The translations under genes and the position numbers were made by a program. 64,000 bases of DNA from contig NZ_SOFG01000011.1 of NCBI RefSeq assembly GCF_004402485.1, forward strand, positions 186,001 to 250,000, written 5' to 3'. Numbering within the stretch: position 1 is the first letter of the stretch; each line of letters starts with the position of its first letter. Below the pieces are notes generated by a model. The model was not told the origin of the DNA and searched no databases. It saw only the letters and a program-made list of their open reading frames with translations. The stretch is from Cryobacterium algoricola. Its GTDB lineage: Bacteria > Actinomycetota > Actinomycetes > Actinomycetales > Microbacteriaceae. Shown one piece after another: positions 38,193-47,851 of the stretch.

Positions 38193-38371
38193 TGTTGTGC
38201 TGCTTTCTTGTTCGAACGGAGGTGTTCGTGAATCCCGCTCCGGGTGTGTTCCCCGACGGGGAACACGATCGATGGAGGGCTCACGTTCGCGTGCCTGGCT
38301 GCAACGCACAGACACCAAGGGTCAATGCTAGTCCGCCGGGAGCGTCAGCGCAATTCGATTGCGCGCGGGCG

Positions 38372-39283
38372 CTATTCTTCGTCCTCGTCGAGGGAGCGCC
38401 GGGCGCGGGTCTCGAGGGCGCGGGCCGCGAGCTTGTCGTCCGAGGGGTAGTCCACCGCGAGCAGGGTCAGGCCCTGCGGCGGCATCACCTTGAACTCGCT
38501 CGTGCGGGCCCGGTTGATCCGCAGTGTCGCGAGCCGCTCCCCCGCGAGTCGCCCCTCCCCGACCGCGACGCACGCGCCGACGAGCGCCCGCACCATGCTG
38601 TGGCAGAAGGCGTCCGCCTGCACCGTGGCGACGAGCACGCCGTCCGGGTCCCGCCGCCAGCTGAACTCCTGAAGGGTGCGGATCGTCGTCGCGCCCGGCC
38701 GGGGTTTGCAGTATGTCGCGAAATCGTGCAGCCCGAGCAGGGACGCCGCGGCCACCTGCATCGGTTCCAGGTCGAGCGCGAAGCCGTGCCAGGTCGTGCG
38801 CAGCCGGTCCTGCGGGTTGTGCCCGAGCACCGAGTCGGCGATCCGGTACTCGTAGCGGCGCCAGTTCGCCGAGAACCGTGCGTCGAATCCGGGGGGTGCG
38901 ACAGCGGATGCCTTGATCACGATCTCCGGCTGGGTCACCAGGATCCCGCCGAGCCTCCGCTGCACCATCACGTCGAGCGAGACCGGGGTCCGGCCCCTGC
39001 CCCGCCGGAGCAGGCTCGCGACCTGGTCCGGCGTGAGGTCGAAGTGCGCGACCTGGCCGAGGGCGTGCACCCCCGCATCCGTTCGCCCGGCGACGACGAG
39101 AGACGGATAGGGCGGGTAGCTCTGCAGGATCGCCGCGAGCCCTGCCTCGATCTGCCCCTGCACGGTGCGGAGTTCCGGTTGAATCGCCCAGCCCGAAAAA
39201 TCGGTGCCGTCGTAGGCGATGTCCAGCCTGATCCGGGTGTTCTCCGGGAGCGGGGAGACAACGGGGGCGGCAGGAAGATTCAC
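38372..39283 (-). CDS. truA: tRNA pseudouridine(38-40) synthase TruA
   Basis: 303 residues from the GTG at 39283. Catalytic D69 is in VVAGRTDAGVHALGQ; DIAYDGTDFSGWA opens the fold and FCHSMVRALVG is conserved. A frame extension to 39340 exists, but a promoter with its -10 just before 39283 favours a short or leaderless start here. Divergent from the acyltransferase; follows rplQ in gene order as in other actinobacteria. Confidence 0.95.
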   Translation of the reverse strand: MNLPAAPVVSPLPENTRIRLDIAYDGTDFSGWAIQPELRTVQGQIEAGLAAILQSYPPYPSLVVAGRTDAGVHALGQVAHFDLTPDQVASLLRRGRGRTPVSLDVMVQRRLGGILVTQPEIVIKASAVAPPGFDARFSANWRRYEYRIADSVLGHNPQDRLRTTWHGFALDLEPMQVAAASLLGLHDFATYCKPRPGATTIRTLQEFSWRRDPDGVLVATVQADAFCHSMVRALVGACVAVGEGRLAGERLATLRINRARTSEFKVMPPQGLTLLAVDYPSDDKLAARALETRARRSLDEDEE

Positions 39284-39289
39284 GGAGGT

Positions 39290-39325
39290 AAGTGTAAGTG
39301 CCGGGCCGGGTATCGTTGAACCCGG
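39290..39325 (-). promoter_or_regulatory. truA promoter, probably leaderless
   Basis: On the minus strand TTCAAC is followed after 18 bp by TACACT, whose 3' end is about 8 bp from the GTG at 39283. No Shine-Dalgarno sequence precedes that GTG. Confidence 0.45.
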
Positions 39326-39344
39326 ACCGGCTCCGCTCACCGCT

Positions 39345-41306
39345 ATGAAACCCAGTTACCGCACCCCCGCCTCCCTACGCCCGGACTCCGAGACCCGGGA
39401 TGCGCGCCGGTTGTCTGGCCTCGACGGCCTGCGCGGCATCGCCGTCAGCATCGTGCTCGTCTTCCACTTCTTCCCGGGGATCCTCCCCGGCGGCTTCGTC
39501 GGCGTCGACGTGTTCTTCGTGATCAGCGGGTTCCTGATCACCGGTCTCCTCGCGGACGAGTACGCCCGGTCGGGCCGGATCTCCCTGCGTCGCTTCTGGG
39601 GGCGCCGGGTGCGCCGGCTCGTGCCGCCGCTCGTGCCGCTCGTGCTGCTCTGCTGCACGGCGGCCTGGCTGCTCGGCGGCGATGTGCTCGTCGGCCTCGG
39701 CTGGCAGGTGCTTGGCGCAGTGACGTTCGGCTACAACTGGGCGTCGATCGCCGGCTGGGCGAGCTATTTCTCCGCGACGAGCCCCGAGCTGTTCCGCAAC
39801 CTCTGGTCGCTCGCCGTCGAGGAGCAGTTCTACCTGGTCTGGCCGTTCGTACTGCTCGCCCTGATGCTCGTGCGTTCCGCCCGGTTCCGGCTCGCGCTCG
39901 TGTGCACCCTCGCCGTCGGCTCCGTGGTGTGGATGGGGTTCCTGTTCCAGCCGGGCGCCGATCCGACCAGGGTCTACTACGGCTCGGACACGCACAGCTT
40001 CGGGCTCTTCGCCGGTGCCGCGCTCGCTCTCCTGCTGCGCCGCCCCACCGGCCTGGGCGCGGCGAACCCCGGCGGCACCGTCGCCCGCGCCGGCTCGGCC
40101 GCCTTCACCCGGTTCGCGGCCCGGCTCCCCTCTCCCGGCCGACTGCGCCCCTGGCTCGGCGTCGCCGCACTCGCCGGCATCGGCGCTGCGGCGGGCTGGC
40201 TGCCCGCTGAAGGCCCCCTGGCCTACCGGGGCGGCCTCTTCGTCATCAGCGTGCTGTCCGGCATCGTGATCTGGGCCGCCGTGCGCGGCGCCCGGTTCGG
40301 CCGGTGGCTCGACACCCCCGTGCTCCGCTGGCTCGGCGAACGGTCCTATGGCATCTACCTCTGGCACTGGCCCGTCTTCGTGCTCGCCGGCGTGGCCTGG
40401 CCGGCCGCGGGCGTCGGAGTGGAACTGCTCGTCGCCGCCGTTGCCGTACTCGTGGCGGCTGCCTCGTACCGGTGGCTCGAGCAGCCGGTGCGGCGCAAGG
40501 GCCTGCGCGGCAGCATCCGCTCGCTCTCGGGTTTCGCGACAGAGTCGTGGTCGCGGCTCTGGGTCGTCGGCGTCGCCGCGATGCTCGGGCTGGTCCTCGT
40601 CGGCGGCACGACGGCCGCCGTCGTCGTCGCCCCCACCGAGACGAGTGCGCAGGCCCAGATCACCCGCGGCCGCCAGCTGCTCGATGCCGCCCAGGCCGAC
40701 CGGAAGCGCGAGGAGGCCGAGCGCGGGAGCGACCCGACCGCGGCGCCGACGCCGGTCGCCCCGGGCGACCTGATCACGGCCGTCGGTGATTCCGTCATGC
40801 TCGCCTCCGCTCCGGAACTCGAAGACCGGTTCCCGGGGATCCTGATCGACGCCGCGGTGTCCCGGGGGATGCGCGCGGCTCCCGACATCCTCGCCGCCCA
40901 GGCCAGTGCGGGAACGCTCCGCCCGGTCATCGTCGTCGGGCTCGGCACCAACGGGCCGATCACCACGGACGAACTGGTCGCGATCGAGGCCGTGATCGGC
41001 CCCGACCGGAAGCTCGTGCTCGTGACGGCGTTCGCCGACCGGGACTGGACAGCAGGCGTGAACGAGGCGCTCGCCGGTTTCGCGACCCACCACCGCCTCG
41101 TAGGGATCGCCGGCTGGCACGACGCGATCGCGCCGCACACCGACGTCCTGGCGGGGGACAACATCCACCCCGGGCCCACCGGTGGGCGGATCTACGCCGA
41201 CTGCATCGCCGCGGCACTGGATGTGCTCGCCCCCCAGCATCCGTTGCACGGCCGGGACCCCTACCGAATCGGCCCGGACCCCGTCCTCCTCCGTCCCGTG
41301 GCATAA
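39345..41306 (+). CDS. AT3-family acyltransferase with extracellular SGNH domain
   Basis: 653 residues. Residues about 25-395 form the ten-helix acyltransferase-3 domain (LDGLRGIAVSIVLVFHFFP, FVGVDVFFVISGFLITG, SLAVEEQFYLVWPF). A further helix near 425-445 leads to an SGNH hydrolase-like domain with GDSVM (about 480) and DNIHPGPTGG (about 615), the Ser and Asp/His region. Such OafA/OatA-like proteins acetylate extracellular glycans such as peptidoglycan or polysaccharide. ATG at 39345; weak ribosome site. Confidence 0.9.
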   Translation: MKPSYRTPASLRPDSETRDARRLSGLDGLRGIAVSIVLVFHFFPGILPGGFVGVDVFFVISGFLITGLLADEYARSGRISLRRFWGRRVRRLVPPLVPLVLLCCTAAWLLGGDVLVGLGWQVLGAVTFGYNWASIAGWASYFSATSPELFRNLWSLAVEEQFYLVWPFVLLALMLVRSARFRLALVCTLAVGSVVWMGFLFQPGADPTRVYYGSDTHSFGLFAGAALALLLRRPTGLGAANPGGTVARAGSAAFTRFAARLPSPGRLRPWLGVAALAGIGAAAGWLPAEGPLAYRGGLFVISVLSGIVIWAAVRGARFGRWLDTPVLRWLGERSYGIYLWHWPVFVLAGVAWPAAGVGVELLVAAVAVLVAAASYRWLEQPVRRKGLRGSIRSLSGFATESWSRLWVVGVAAMLGLVLVGGTTAAVVVAPTETSAQAQITRGRQLLDAAQADRKREEAERGSDPTAAPTPVAPGDLITAVGDSVMLASAPELEDRFPGILIDAAVSRGMRAAPDILAAQASAGTLRPVIVVGLGTNGPITTDELVAIEAVIGPDRKLVLVTAFADRDWTAGVNEALAGFATHHRLVGIAGWHDAIAPHTDVLAGDNIHPGPTGGRIYADCIAAALDVLAPQHPLHGRDPYRIGPDPVLLRPVA

Positions 41307-41324
41307 CTCCGGGGAGACACGAAA

Positions 41325-41352
41325 GAAGGGCCCGACCGAAGTCGGGCCCTTC
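41325..41352 (-). terminator. rplQ terminator
   Basis: Perfect 12-bp arms (41325-41336 and 41341-41352) with loop CGAA. The minus-strand tail is TCTTTCG. It lies 25 bp after the rplQ stop and 18 bp after the acyltransferase stop, so it may serve both genes. Confidence 0.85.
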
Positions 41353-41377
41353 CTGGGTGAAGCGGGTGAAGCGTGGG

Positions 41378-41890
41378 TTACTTGGCTTCCTCGACGGGAG
41401 CCTCGACAACGACCTCGTCCTCGGCCGGGGCGTCGACGACGGCCTCGGTCTCGGCGGGGGCCTCGACGACGACGGGTGCGACTACAGCAGCTGCAGCGGC
41501 GGTCGTCTTCGCGGACTTGACCTTCGGCGTGACGGGCTCGAGAACGAGTTCCATCTGGACCATCGAGGCGTTGTCGCCCTTACGGAAGCCGAGCTTCGTG
41601 ATGCGGGTGTAGCCGCCCTCGCGCAAGGCGACCTGGGGTGCGATCTCGGTGAAGAGCTCGTGCACGACGGTCTTGTCGCCGATGGTGGCCAGAACGCGAC
41701 GACGGGCGTGCAGGTCGCCCTTCTTCGCGAACGTGATCAGTCGCTCGGCGACCGGACGAAGGCGCTTGGCCCGCGTTTCGGTCGTCTTGATCGACTTGTG
41801 GGTGAACAGCGAGGCGGCAAGGTTGGCGAGCATGAGGCGCTCGTGTGCCGGGCCGCCACCGAGGCGTGCTCCCTTAGTGGGCGTGGGCAT
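41378..41890 (-). CDS. rplQ: 50S ribosomal protein L17
   Basis: 170 residues: the L17 core ([22 protein letters not shown]-type end) occupies about 1-122. It is followed by an Ala/Val/Glu-rich acidic tail of about 45 residues with repeated VVVEAP-like units. Last gene of the alpha operon. Confidence 0.97.
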   Translation of the reverse strand: MPTPTKGARLGGGPAHERLMLANLAASLFTHKSIKTTETRAKRLRPVAERLITFAKKGDLHARRRVLATIGDKTVVHELFTEIAPQVALREGGYTRITKLGFRKGDNASMVQMELVLEPVTPKVKSAKTTAAAAAVVAPVVVEAPAETEAVVDAPAEDEVVVEAPVEEAK

Positions 41891-41937
41891 TAGTAATCTC
41901 CAGTATCAAAAGTCAAAAGTCAGTCGGGAGACTGCTT

Positions 41938-42927
41938 TTAGATGGTTTCTTCGTCGTAGCCGCTGTAGAAGTGGGCGCCGTCGAATCCGGGCACCGAGTC
42001 CTTCAGTGACAGGCCAAGCTCGACGAGCTTGTCCTTGACCTCATCCACCGACTTCTGTCCGAAGTTGCGGATGTTCATCAGCTGGGTCTCCGAGAGGGCG
42101 ACCAGTTCGCTGACGTTGTTGATGCCTTCACGCTTGAGGCAGTTGTACGAACGAACCGACAGATCGAGGTCTTCGATCGGGATCGACAGTTCGGTCGACA
42201 GCACGGCGTCGACCGGCGCGGGGCCGATTTCGATGCCCTCTGCCGCGGTGTTCAGCTCGCGGGCCAGACCGAACAGCTCGGTCAGGGTGCGACCGGCGGA
42301 TGCGATGGCGTCGCGAGGCGAAATCGCCGACTTGGTCTCCACGTCGACGACGAGGCGGTCGAAGTCGGTACGTTCACCGGCACGGGTTGCCTCGACGCGG
42401 TAGGTCACCTTGAGCACGGGCGAGTAGATCGAGTCGACCGGAATCTGGCCGGCCTCGGAGTACTCGTTGCGGTTCTGGGTGGCCGACACGTAGCCGCGGC
42501 CACGCTCGATGGTCAGTTCGAGTTCGAACTTCGCCTTGTCGTTCAGGGTGGCGATGACCAGTTCGGGGTTGTGCACCTCGACGCCGGCCGGAGCCGAAAT
42601 GTCGGCGGCGGTGACCTGGCCGGCACCCTGCTTGCGCAGGTACGCCGTGATCGGCTCGTCGTGCTCGCTCGAGATGACGAGTCCCTTGATGTTCAGGATG
42701 ATCTCGGTGACGTCTTCCTTGACACCGGGGACCGTGCTGAACTCGTGCAGCACGCCGTCGATGCGGATGCTGGTGACAGCGGCTCCGGGGATCGAGGAGA
42801 GCAGGGTGCGGCGCATGGAGTTGCCGAGGGTGTAACCGAAGCCAGGCTCGAGCGGCTCAATGATGAACCGGGACCGGAACTCCGAGATGTTCTCCTCGGT
42901 GAGCGTGGGGCGCTGTGCGATAAGCAC
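41938..42927 (-). CDS. rpoA: RNA polymerase alpha subunit
   Basis: 329 residues. N-terminal assembly domain (about 1-230, [22 protein letters not shown]) and C-terminal domain from about 245 ([30 protein letters not shown]) that contacts UP elements and activators. It directly follows rpsK without rpsD between. Confidence 0.98.
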   Translation of the reverse strand: MLIAQRPTLTEENISEFRSRFIIEPLEPGFGYTLGNSMRRTLLSSIPGAAVTSIRIDGVLHEFSTVPGVKEDVTEIILNIKGLVISSEHDEPITAYLRKQGAGQVTAADISAPAGVEVHNPELVIATLNDKAKFELELTIERGRGYVSATQNRNEYSEAGQIPVDSIYSPVLKVTYRVEATRAGERTDFDRLVVDVETKSAISPRDAIASAGRTLTELFGLARELNTAAEGIEIGPAPVDAVLSTELSIPIEDLDLSVRSYNCLKREGINNVSELVALSETQLMNIRNFGQKSVDEVKDKLVELGLSLKDSVPGFDGAHFYSGYDEETI

Positions 42928-43010
42928 TATTGATTCCTTTCGGCAAAGTGTCCGCTATATGACACTTGCGAGGCGAGGTGTTGAGTGTGAAAGAAAAGAG
43001 AATCGCGCGG

Positions 43011-43044
43011 GGCCTGGGTCGCTCCGTGAGGAGCGAACCAGGCC
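43011..43044 (-). terminator. hairpin between rpsK and rpoA
   Basis: A 15-position stem with one mismatch (43011-43025 with 43030-43044, loop GTGA), then on the minus strand about 6 bp later TTCTCTTTTCTTTC. It may act as an attenuator or processing site separating ribosomal protein from polymerase expression. Confidence 0.55.
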
Positions 43045-43100
43045 CGGCGATCCGCGTCGGCCGGGCCCGTCACACGGACGGACCCGGCCAGTGCGGGTGC

Positions 43101-43499
43101 TTAGACGCGGCGACGCTTCGGCGGACGGCATCCGTTGTGAGCCTGGGGCGTGACGTCGTTGATCGAGCCAACCTCGAGGCCGGCGGCCTGAAGGGAGCGG
43201 ATCGCGGTTTCGCGGCCTGAGCCGGGTCCCTTGACGAACACGTCGACCTTCTTCATACCGTGCTCCTGCGCCTGGCGGGCAGCCGATTCGGCGGCCAGCT
43301 GTGCGGCGAACGGGGTCGACTTGCGCGAACCCTTGAAGCCAACTCCACCTGAGGACGCCCAGCTGATGACCGCACCGGTGGTGTCAGTGATCGAGACGAT
43401 GGTGTTGTTGAACGTGCTCTTGATGTGGGCCTGGCCCACGGCGACGTTCTTCTTTTCTTTCTTACGCGGCTTCCGAACGGCCGACTTGGGTGCTGCCAT
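43101..43499 (-). CDS. rpsK: 30S ribosomal protein S11
   Basis: 132 residues; ends [18 protein letters not shown], with [16 protein letters not shown]. 44 bp after rpsM. Confidence 0.98.
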   Translation of the reverse strand: MAAPKSAVRKPRKKEKKNVAVGQAHIKSTFNNTIVSITDTTGAVISWASSGGVGFKGSRKSTPFAAQLAAESAARQAQEHGMKKVDVFVKGPGSGRETAIRSLQAAGLEVGSINDVTPQAHNGCRPPKRRRV

Positions 43500-43543
43500 G
43501 AATTTCTCCTGAATCCTAAAGGCGAGACGGGCCAGGCCGAGGC

Positions 43544-43918
43544 CTAGCGCGCCTTCTTCTTGCCGGCTACGGTGCGCTTCGGGCCCTTACGGGTGCGAGC
43601 GTTGGTCTTGGTGCGCTGGCCGCGGACGGGCAGGCCCTTGCGGTGGCGGATTCCCTCGTAGCTACCGATCTCGACCTTGCGGCGGATGTCGGCGGCAACC
43701 TCACGGCGGAGGTCACCCTCAACCTTGAAGGTTCCTTCGATGTAGTCACGGAGGGCGACGAGCTGGTCGTCGGTCAGGTCCTTGACTCGGATGTTTCCAT
43801 CGATTTCAGTGTCGGCGAGGGTCTTGAGTGCCCTCGTGCGGCCAACACCAAAGATGTAAGTCAGTGCAACTTCCACGCGCTTATCGCGGGGAATATCAAC
43901 GCCGGCTAGACGTGCCAT
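43544..43918 (-). CDS. rpsM: 30S ribosomal protein S13
   Basis: 124 residues; starts [20 protein letters not shown] and ends in a basic tail with [17 protein letters not shown] structured leader (43951-44016) precedes it. Confidence 0.98.
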   Translation of the reverse strand: MARLAGVDIPRDKRVEVALTYIFGVGRTRALKTLADTEIDGNIRVKDLTDDQLVALRDYIEGTFKVEGDLRREVAADIRRKVEIGSYEGIRHRKGLPVRGQRTKTNARTRKGPKRTVAGKKKAR

Positions 43919-43950
43919 TATGGCTTCTCCTGTATATGAGTGGAGGTCTG

Positions 43951-44016
43951 TAGCAGTGCCCGTTCATCGGCCTCCAACCGATGGTGTCCCCCCTTGCGAG
44001 GTTCTTGGCACTGCTA
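43951..44016 (-). ncRNA. structured leader upstream of rpsM
   Basis: TAGCAGTGCC and its exact complement (43951-43960, 44007-44016) form a 10-bp closing stem. Inside it 43965-43970 pairs with 43978-43983. The structure ends about 32 nt before the rpsM ATG, whose ribosome site is ACAGGAGA. It is a candidate ribosomal-protein leader or attenuator; I know of no named family for it. Confidence 0.45.
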
Positions 44017-44078
44017 TTTTCTGTATTCAGTTGAATCGTTCACCAGGGTGAGCCTGTCGGATGACAAACTCACACCGG

Positions 44079-44192
44079 CTAACCCTGACGCTGCTTGTGA
44101 CGCGGGTTCTCGCAGATGACCATCACGTTGCCGTTACGGCGGATGACCTTGCACTTGTCACAGATCTTTTTGACGCTGGGCTTGACCTTCAT
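44079..44192 (-). CDS. rpmJ: 50S ribosomal protein L36
   Basis: 37 residues: [18 protein letters not shown] at the start and NPRHKQRQG at the end. The zinc ligands C11, C14, C27 and H32 are all present, so this is the zinc-containing form. Between infA and rpsM as usual. Confidence 0.97.
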   Translation of the reverse strand: MKVKPSVKKICDKCKVIRRNGNVMVICENPRHKQRQG

Positions 44193-44221
44193 GGTGTGTC
44201 CTTGTATTCGCTGTCTTCGTA

Positions 44222-44239
44222 CCCGCGGAATGCCGCGGG
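44222..44239 (-). other. hairpin between infA and rpmJ
   Basis: Perfect 7-bp arms CCCGCGG/CCGCGGG with loop AATG in the 67-bp gap. There is no U-run, so a processing or translational role is more likely than termination. Confidence 0.4.
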
Positions 44240-44259
44240 CCGTTACTTACAGCAACTTC

Positions 44260-44481
44260 TTACTTGTAGCGGTAGACGATCCGGCCGCGAGTCAGATCGT
44301 AAGGGCTCAGCTCCACGATCACGCGGTCCTCGGGGAGGATGCGGATGTAGTGCTGACGCATCTTGCCCGAAATGTGGGCAAGAACTTTGTGGCCGTTCGT
44401 CAACTCAACGCGAAACATCGCGTTGGGAAGAGCTTCGACTACTGCGCCCTCGATTTCGATGACACCGTCTTTTTTGGCCAT
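44260..44481 (-). CDS. infA: translation initiation factor IF-1
   Basis: 73 residues; starts [20 protein letters not shown] with [21 protein letters not shown] later. Single OB fold that occupies the ribosomal A site during initiation. Confidence 0.98.
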   Translation of the reverse strand: MAKKDGVIEIEGAVVEALPNAMFRVELTNGHKVLAHISGKMRQHYIRILPEDRVIVELSPYDLTRGRIVYRYK

Positions 44482-44562
44482 AACTCACTATCACTAGGTA
44501 TTGATTGCTGGTCGTGCGGGGATGTGGTGCTCTAGACACGCCGCAGGCGACGGCATCAGACA

Positions 44563-44622
44563 CCAAGGATTTACTCTATGGTATGAAGTTGCCTTTTGGC
44601 AATTCTTCCCTATAATCCTTGG
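44563..44622. promoter_or_regulatory. AT-rich region with divergent promoters and inverted repeats
   Basis: CCAAGGATT (44563-44571) and its complement (44614-44622) flank TTGCC-TTTT-GGCAA (44589-44602). For infA on the minus strand, TTGCCA and TAGAGT (44573-44578) are 18 bp apart. On the plus strand TTGCCT (44589-44594) and TATAAT (44611-44616) are 16 bp apart and face into the mtlD 3' end. The rest of the 229-bp mtlD-infA gap shows no gene. Confidence 0.5.
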
Positions 44623-44710
44623 CAAATACTGCTGCCGCCGCCCGTTTCAGTGCGGAATCGTCCAGTTTTCTGCGTGTGAAGCCGATGGTGCTCTTTTGAG
44701 CGTTGGCGAC

Positions 44711-45862
44711 CTAGAGCGTGCGCTGCACGCCCGCGACGACGGTGACCACGTCCGAGAACAGCGGATGCGTCGCGTCCAGGCCGCAGACCTCCGTCACGAA
44801 GGCCTCCGCGTCGAGAACGCGAAGCTTCGACTGCAGTTCGACGCTCTGCTCGTCGTCCGGCACGTCGAAGCGGAGGGCTGCGCCGACCGCCTCGAGCAGT
44901 GCCGTCGGGCGGCTGCCGCGTTCGGCGATCTCCGCGGCCGGGCCGATGAACCTCTCATGCCGGCTGAGCTTGCGGAGCGGCTGGCGTCCGACGCGCTGCA
45001 CGGTGTCGGGAAGTGCCGGGTTCTTGAACCGAACCAGGATCTTCTCGCGGTAGGCGCGCTGGGCGGCCTCGTCGAGGCCGTGCTTGGCCACCAGGAGGGC
45101 ACTGGTCTCCTCCAGGACGCGCCGGGCGCCGTCAAGCACCTCGGGCACCAGGAGGGCGTCCGAGATCTTCGTGACGCCGGCGACGGAGCCGAGGTAGGCG
45201 ACCGTGGCGTGACCCGTGTTGACCGTGAACAGCTTGCGCTCGATGTAGGGCGCGAGGTTGTCGACGAAGGTCGCGCCGGGGATCACGGGCACGGCGCCGT
45301 TGAAGGCGCCGCGCTCGATGACCCACTCGTAGAAGGCCTCGACGGTGACGTCGATGCCGCTGCCCTCCGCTTGTCCGGGAACGATCCGGTCAACGGCTGT
45401 ATTGGCGAAGGCGACGCGTGCATTGATGGCCGCACGGTCTCCCTCCGCCACGTTGAGCCAGACCTGCTCCGCGAGCACGTCGGTCGCGTTGATCGCGTTC
45501 TCGCACGCCATCACGGCGAGCGGGGGCAGCGACGCGTCGCGGGCTGCGAGGCCCGCGGCGATGACCGGTGCCACGAAGCGCAGGACGGTCGGGCCGACGG
45601 CGGTCGTCACGATGTCGGCCGTCGCGATCTCCTGGATCAGGGCGGCCTCGTCGGTCGCGCTGTTGATGGCGCGGAAGTTGTCGACCACGCGAGTGGTCGA
45701 CTCCTCCCCCGCCTCATGCACCGAGTAGGTCGTCGCGGCCTTGAGGGCGTCGATCAGGGAAGCATTCACATCGGCGAAGACCACCTCGTATCCGGCGTCG
45801 TGAAGCAGGAGGCCGACGAATCCGCGACCGATATTGCCTGCACCGAAGTGAATTGCTTTCAT
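44711..45862 (-). CDS. mtlD: mannitol-1-phosphate 5-dehydrogenase
   Basis: 383 residues; NAD-dependent oxidation of mannitol-1-phosphate to fructose-6-phosphate. Starts [17 protein letters not shown] (dinucleotide fold) with [12 protein letters not shown] and the long-chain-dehydrogenase helix [15 protein letters not shown] text. Last gene of the mannitol operon; overlaps mtlF by 4 nt. Confidence 0.96.
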   Translation of the reverse strand: MKAIHFGAGNIGRGFVGLLLHDAGYEVVFADVNASLIDALKAATTYSVHEAGEESTTRVVDNFRAINSATDEAALIQEIATADIVTTAVGPTVLRFVAPVIAAGLAARDASLPPLAVMACENAINATDVLAEQVWLNVAEGDRAAINARVAFANTAVDRIVPGQAEGSGIDVTVEAFYEWVIERGAFNGAVPVIPGATFVDNLAPYIERKLFTVNTGHATVAYLGSVAGVTKISDALLVPEVLDGARRVLEETSALLVAKHGLDEAAQRAYREKILVRFKNPALPDTVQRVGRQPLRKLSRHERFIGPAAEIAERGSRPTALLEAVGAALRFDVPDDEQSVELQSKLRVLDAEAFVTEVCGLDATHPLFSDVVTVVAGVQRTL

Positions 45863-46299
45863 TCTGCGTTGACCTCCTCGAGGAGAGCGTAAATCTCTCC
45901 TGCATTTCCTGCATCGATCAGTTTCTGTACTTCGTCCTCGTCCGAGAAGACGATGGCGATCTTCGAGAGGATCGCGAGGTGCTCGTTGTTGAGCCCCGCG
46001 ATCCCGACTGCGAACCGGACCGGGTTGCCGTCCCAGTCGATGGGTGTGTCATAGCGGACGAGGGAGAGCGCCGAATGAAGGATCGACTCCTTCGCCTCGT
46101 TCGTGCCGTGCGGGATGGCGAGGAAGTTGCCCATGTAGGTCGACACGCTCGCCTCCCTGTCGAACATCGAATCGACGTACGCCTGGGTCACTGCACCCGC
46201 GGCGACCAGCAACGCGCCGGCCTCCGTGATGGCGTCGTTCTTCGTGGTGGCCGTTCCCGCGGCCACCACGTTGCCGGGCTCGAGGATCTGATCGGTCAC
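45859..46299 (-). CDS. mtlF: PTS mannitol EIIA component
   Basis: 146 residues, free-standing EIIA of the mannitol/fructose family. Phospho-acceptor H64 lies in [13 protein letters not shown]. It passes phosphate from HPr to the EIIB domain of MtlA. GTG start; 4-nt overlaps on both sides. Confidence 0.93.
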   Translation of the reverse strand: MTDQILEPGNVVAAGTATTKNDAITEAGALLVAAGAVTQAYVDSMFDREASVSTYMGNFLAIPHGTNEAKESILHSALSLVRYDTPIDWDGNPVRFAVGIAGLNNEHLAILSKIAIVFSDEDEVQKLIDAGNAGEIYALLEEVNAE

Positions 46300-47786
46300 A
46301 GTGTGGCCTCTGTGTCCGCCTTGCTCTGCAGCAATTCAACGACCTCGTCGTACTTCGGGCTGTTCATGAAGTTCGACACCGAAACGTGCACGGATGCCGG
46401 CGACTTCTGCTGGGCCCTCGCGGTGAGGTCCTGGTGGGTGATGACCAGGTCGGCGGTGCCGTCGAGGTTCGCGATGGCCTGGTTGGTCACCGTGATGCCT
46501 TCGATACCGGCCTTCTTGATCTTGTTCCGCAGGACGGACGCGCCCATGGCGCTCGAACCCATGCCGGCGTCGCAGGCGAAGACGATGTTCTTCAGCTGGT
46601 GGCCAGCGGCGGCCGCGGTGGCGGCATCCGTGGTTCCGGCGGCGGCGAGGTTGCCGAGGACGCTGGAGGACTTGCCCTTGAGCGCTTCGGTCTTCGCGAC
46701 GGCCTCGGTGAGGTCGTTGTCGAGCCCTGCGGCGATGTCGCGCTTGCGGCTGGCACGGAGGATGACGGAGGCGATCAGGAACGACACGGCTGCGGAGCCG
46801 ATGACCGAGAGGACGACGCCGACGTAGCTGTCCGGTGCGGTCTGGAGAAGCACGGCGAAGATGCTGCCGGGCGAGGCGGGGGCGCGGAGGCCGGTGTGGA
46901 ACGCGACGTTGATCGCAACGCCGGTCATGCCGCCGCCGATGGTGGCGAGGATGAGGATCGGCTTCATCAGGACGTAGGGGAAGTAGATCTCGTGGATACC
47001 ACCGAGGAACTGGATGATGATCGCGCCGGGTGCACTGGCCTTGGCAAGTCCGACACCGAAGAACGAGAACGCGAGGAGCAGTCCGAGGCCGGGGCCGGGG
47101 TTCGCCTCGATCAGGAAGAGGAGCGACTTGCCGGATTCGGCAACCTGCTGCACGCCGATCGGGGTGAACACGCCGTGGTTGATGGCGTTGTTCAGGAACA
47201 GCACCTTGCCGGGCTCGACGAGGATGCTCGCGAGCGGCAGCAGGTTGTTGGAGACGAGCCAGTTGACTCCGCCCTCCAGCATGGTGCTGAAGCCGGTCAC
47301 GACCGGGGCGATTCCGAAGAACGCGCCCAGGGCGAGGATGGCGCCGAGGATACCCGAGGAGAAGTTGTCAACGAGCATCTCGAAGCCGGGGCGGATCTTG
47401 CCCGCCCACAGGCCGTCGAGCTTCTTGAGCAGCCATGCGGAAAGCGGGCCGACGATCATCGCACCGATGAACATCGGGATCGCGCTGCCGACGATGACAC
47501 CCATCGTGGCGATCGACGCGATGACGCCGCCGCGGACACCGTAGACCATGCGGCCACCGGTGTTGGCGATCAGGAGCGGGAGTAGGTACAAGATCATCGG
47601 GTCGACCATCTTGGCGACGGTCTCGTTCGGGGTCCAGCCGGTCGGGATGAAGAACGCGGTGATGAGGCCCCACGCGATAAACGCCGCGATGTTGGGCATG
47701 ATCATGCCGCTGAGGAAGGTGCCGAAGCGCTGCACGTGGACGCGCGCGCCGCCTCCGCTCTTCGTGTCAGTTGACGTCGTCGTCAT
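46296..47786 (-). CDS. mtlA: PTS mannitol EIICB component
   Basis: 496 residues. The membrane EIIC domain (about 15-345) contains the GGIHE motif (262-266). The EIIB domain from about 395 carries the phospho-cysteine C405 in FACDAGMGSSAMG. No EIIA domain is fused; mtlF supplies it. ATG at 47786 preceded by AAAGGCAGAG. Confidence 0.95.
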   Translation of the reverse strand: MTTTSTDTKSGGGARVHVQRFGTFLSGMIMPNIAAFIAWGLITAFFIPTGWTPNETVAKMVDPMILYLLPLLIANTGGRMVYGVRGGVIASIATMGVIVGSAIPMFIGAMIVGPLSAWLLKKLDGLWAGKIRPGFEMLVDNFSSGILGAILALGAFFGIAPVVTGFSTMLEGGVNWLVSNNLLPLASILVEPGKVLFLNNAINHGVFTPIGVQQVAESGKSLLFLIEANPGPGLGLLLAFSFFGVGLAKASAPGAIIIQFLGGIHEIYFPYVLMKPILILATIGGGMTGVAINVAFHTGLRAPASPGSIFAVLLQTAPDSYVGVVLSVIGSAAVSFLIASVILRASRKRDIAAGLDNDLTEAVAKTEALKGKSSSVLGNLAAAGTTDAATAAAAGHQLKNIVFACDAGMGSSAMGASVLRNKIKKAGIEGITVTNQAIANLDGTADLVITHQDLTARAQQKSPASVHVSVSNFMNSPKYDEVVELLQSKADTEATL

Positions 47787-47851
47787 TTCTCTGCCTTTCG
47801 TTGTGTGTTCGGGTTGTGATTGCGGGTGAGTGGTGAAACGACTCGCACGGA

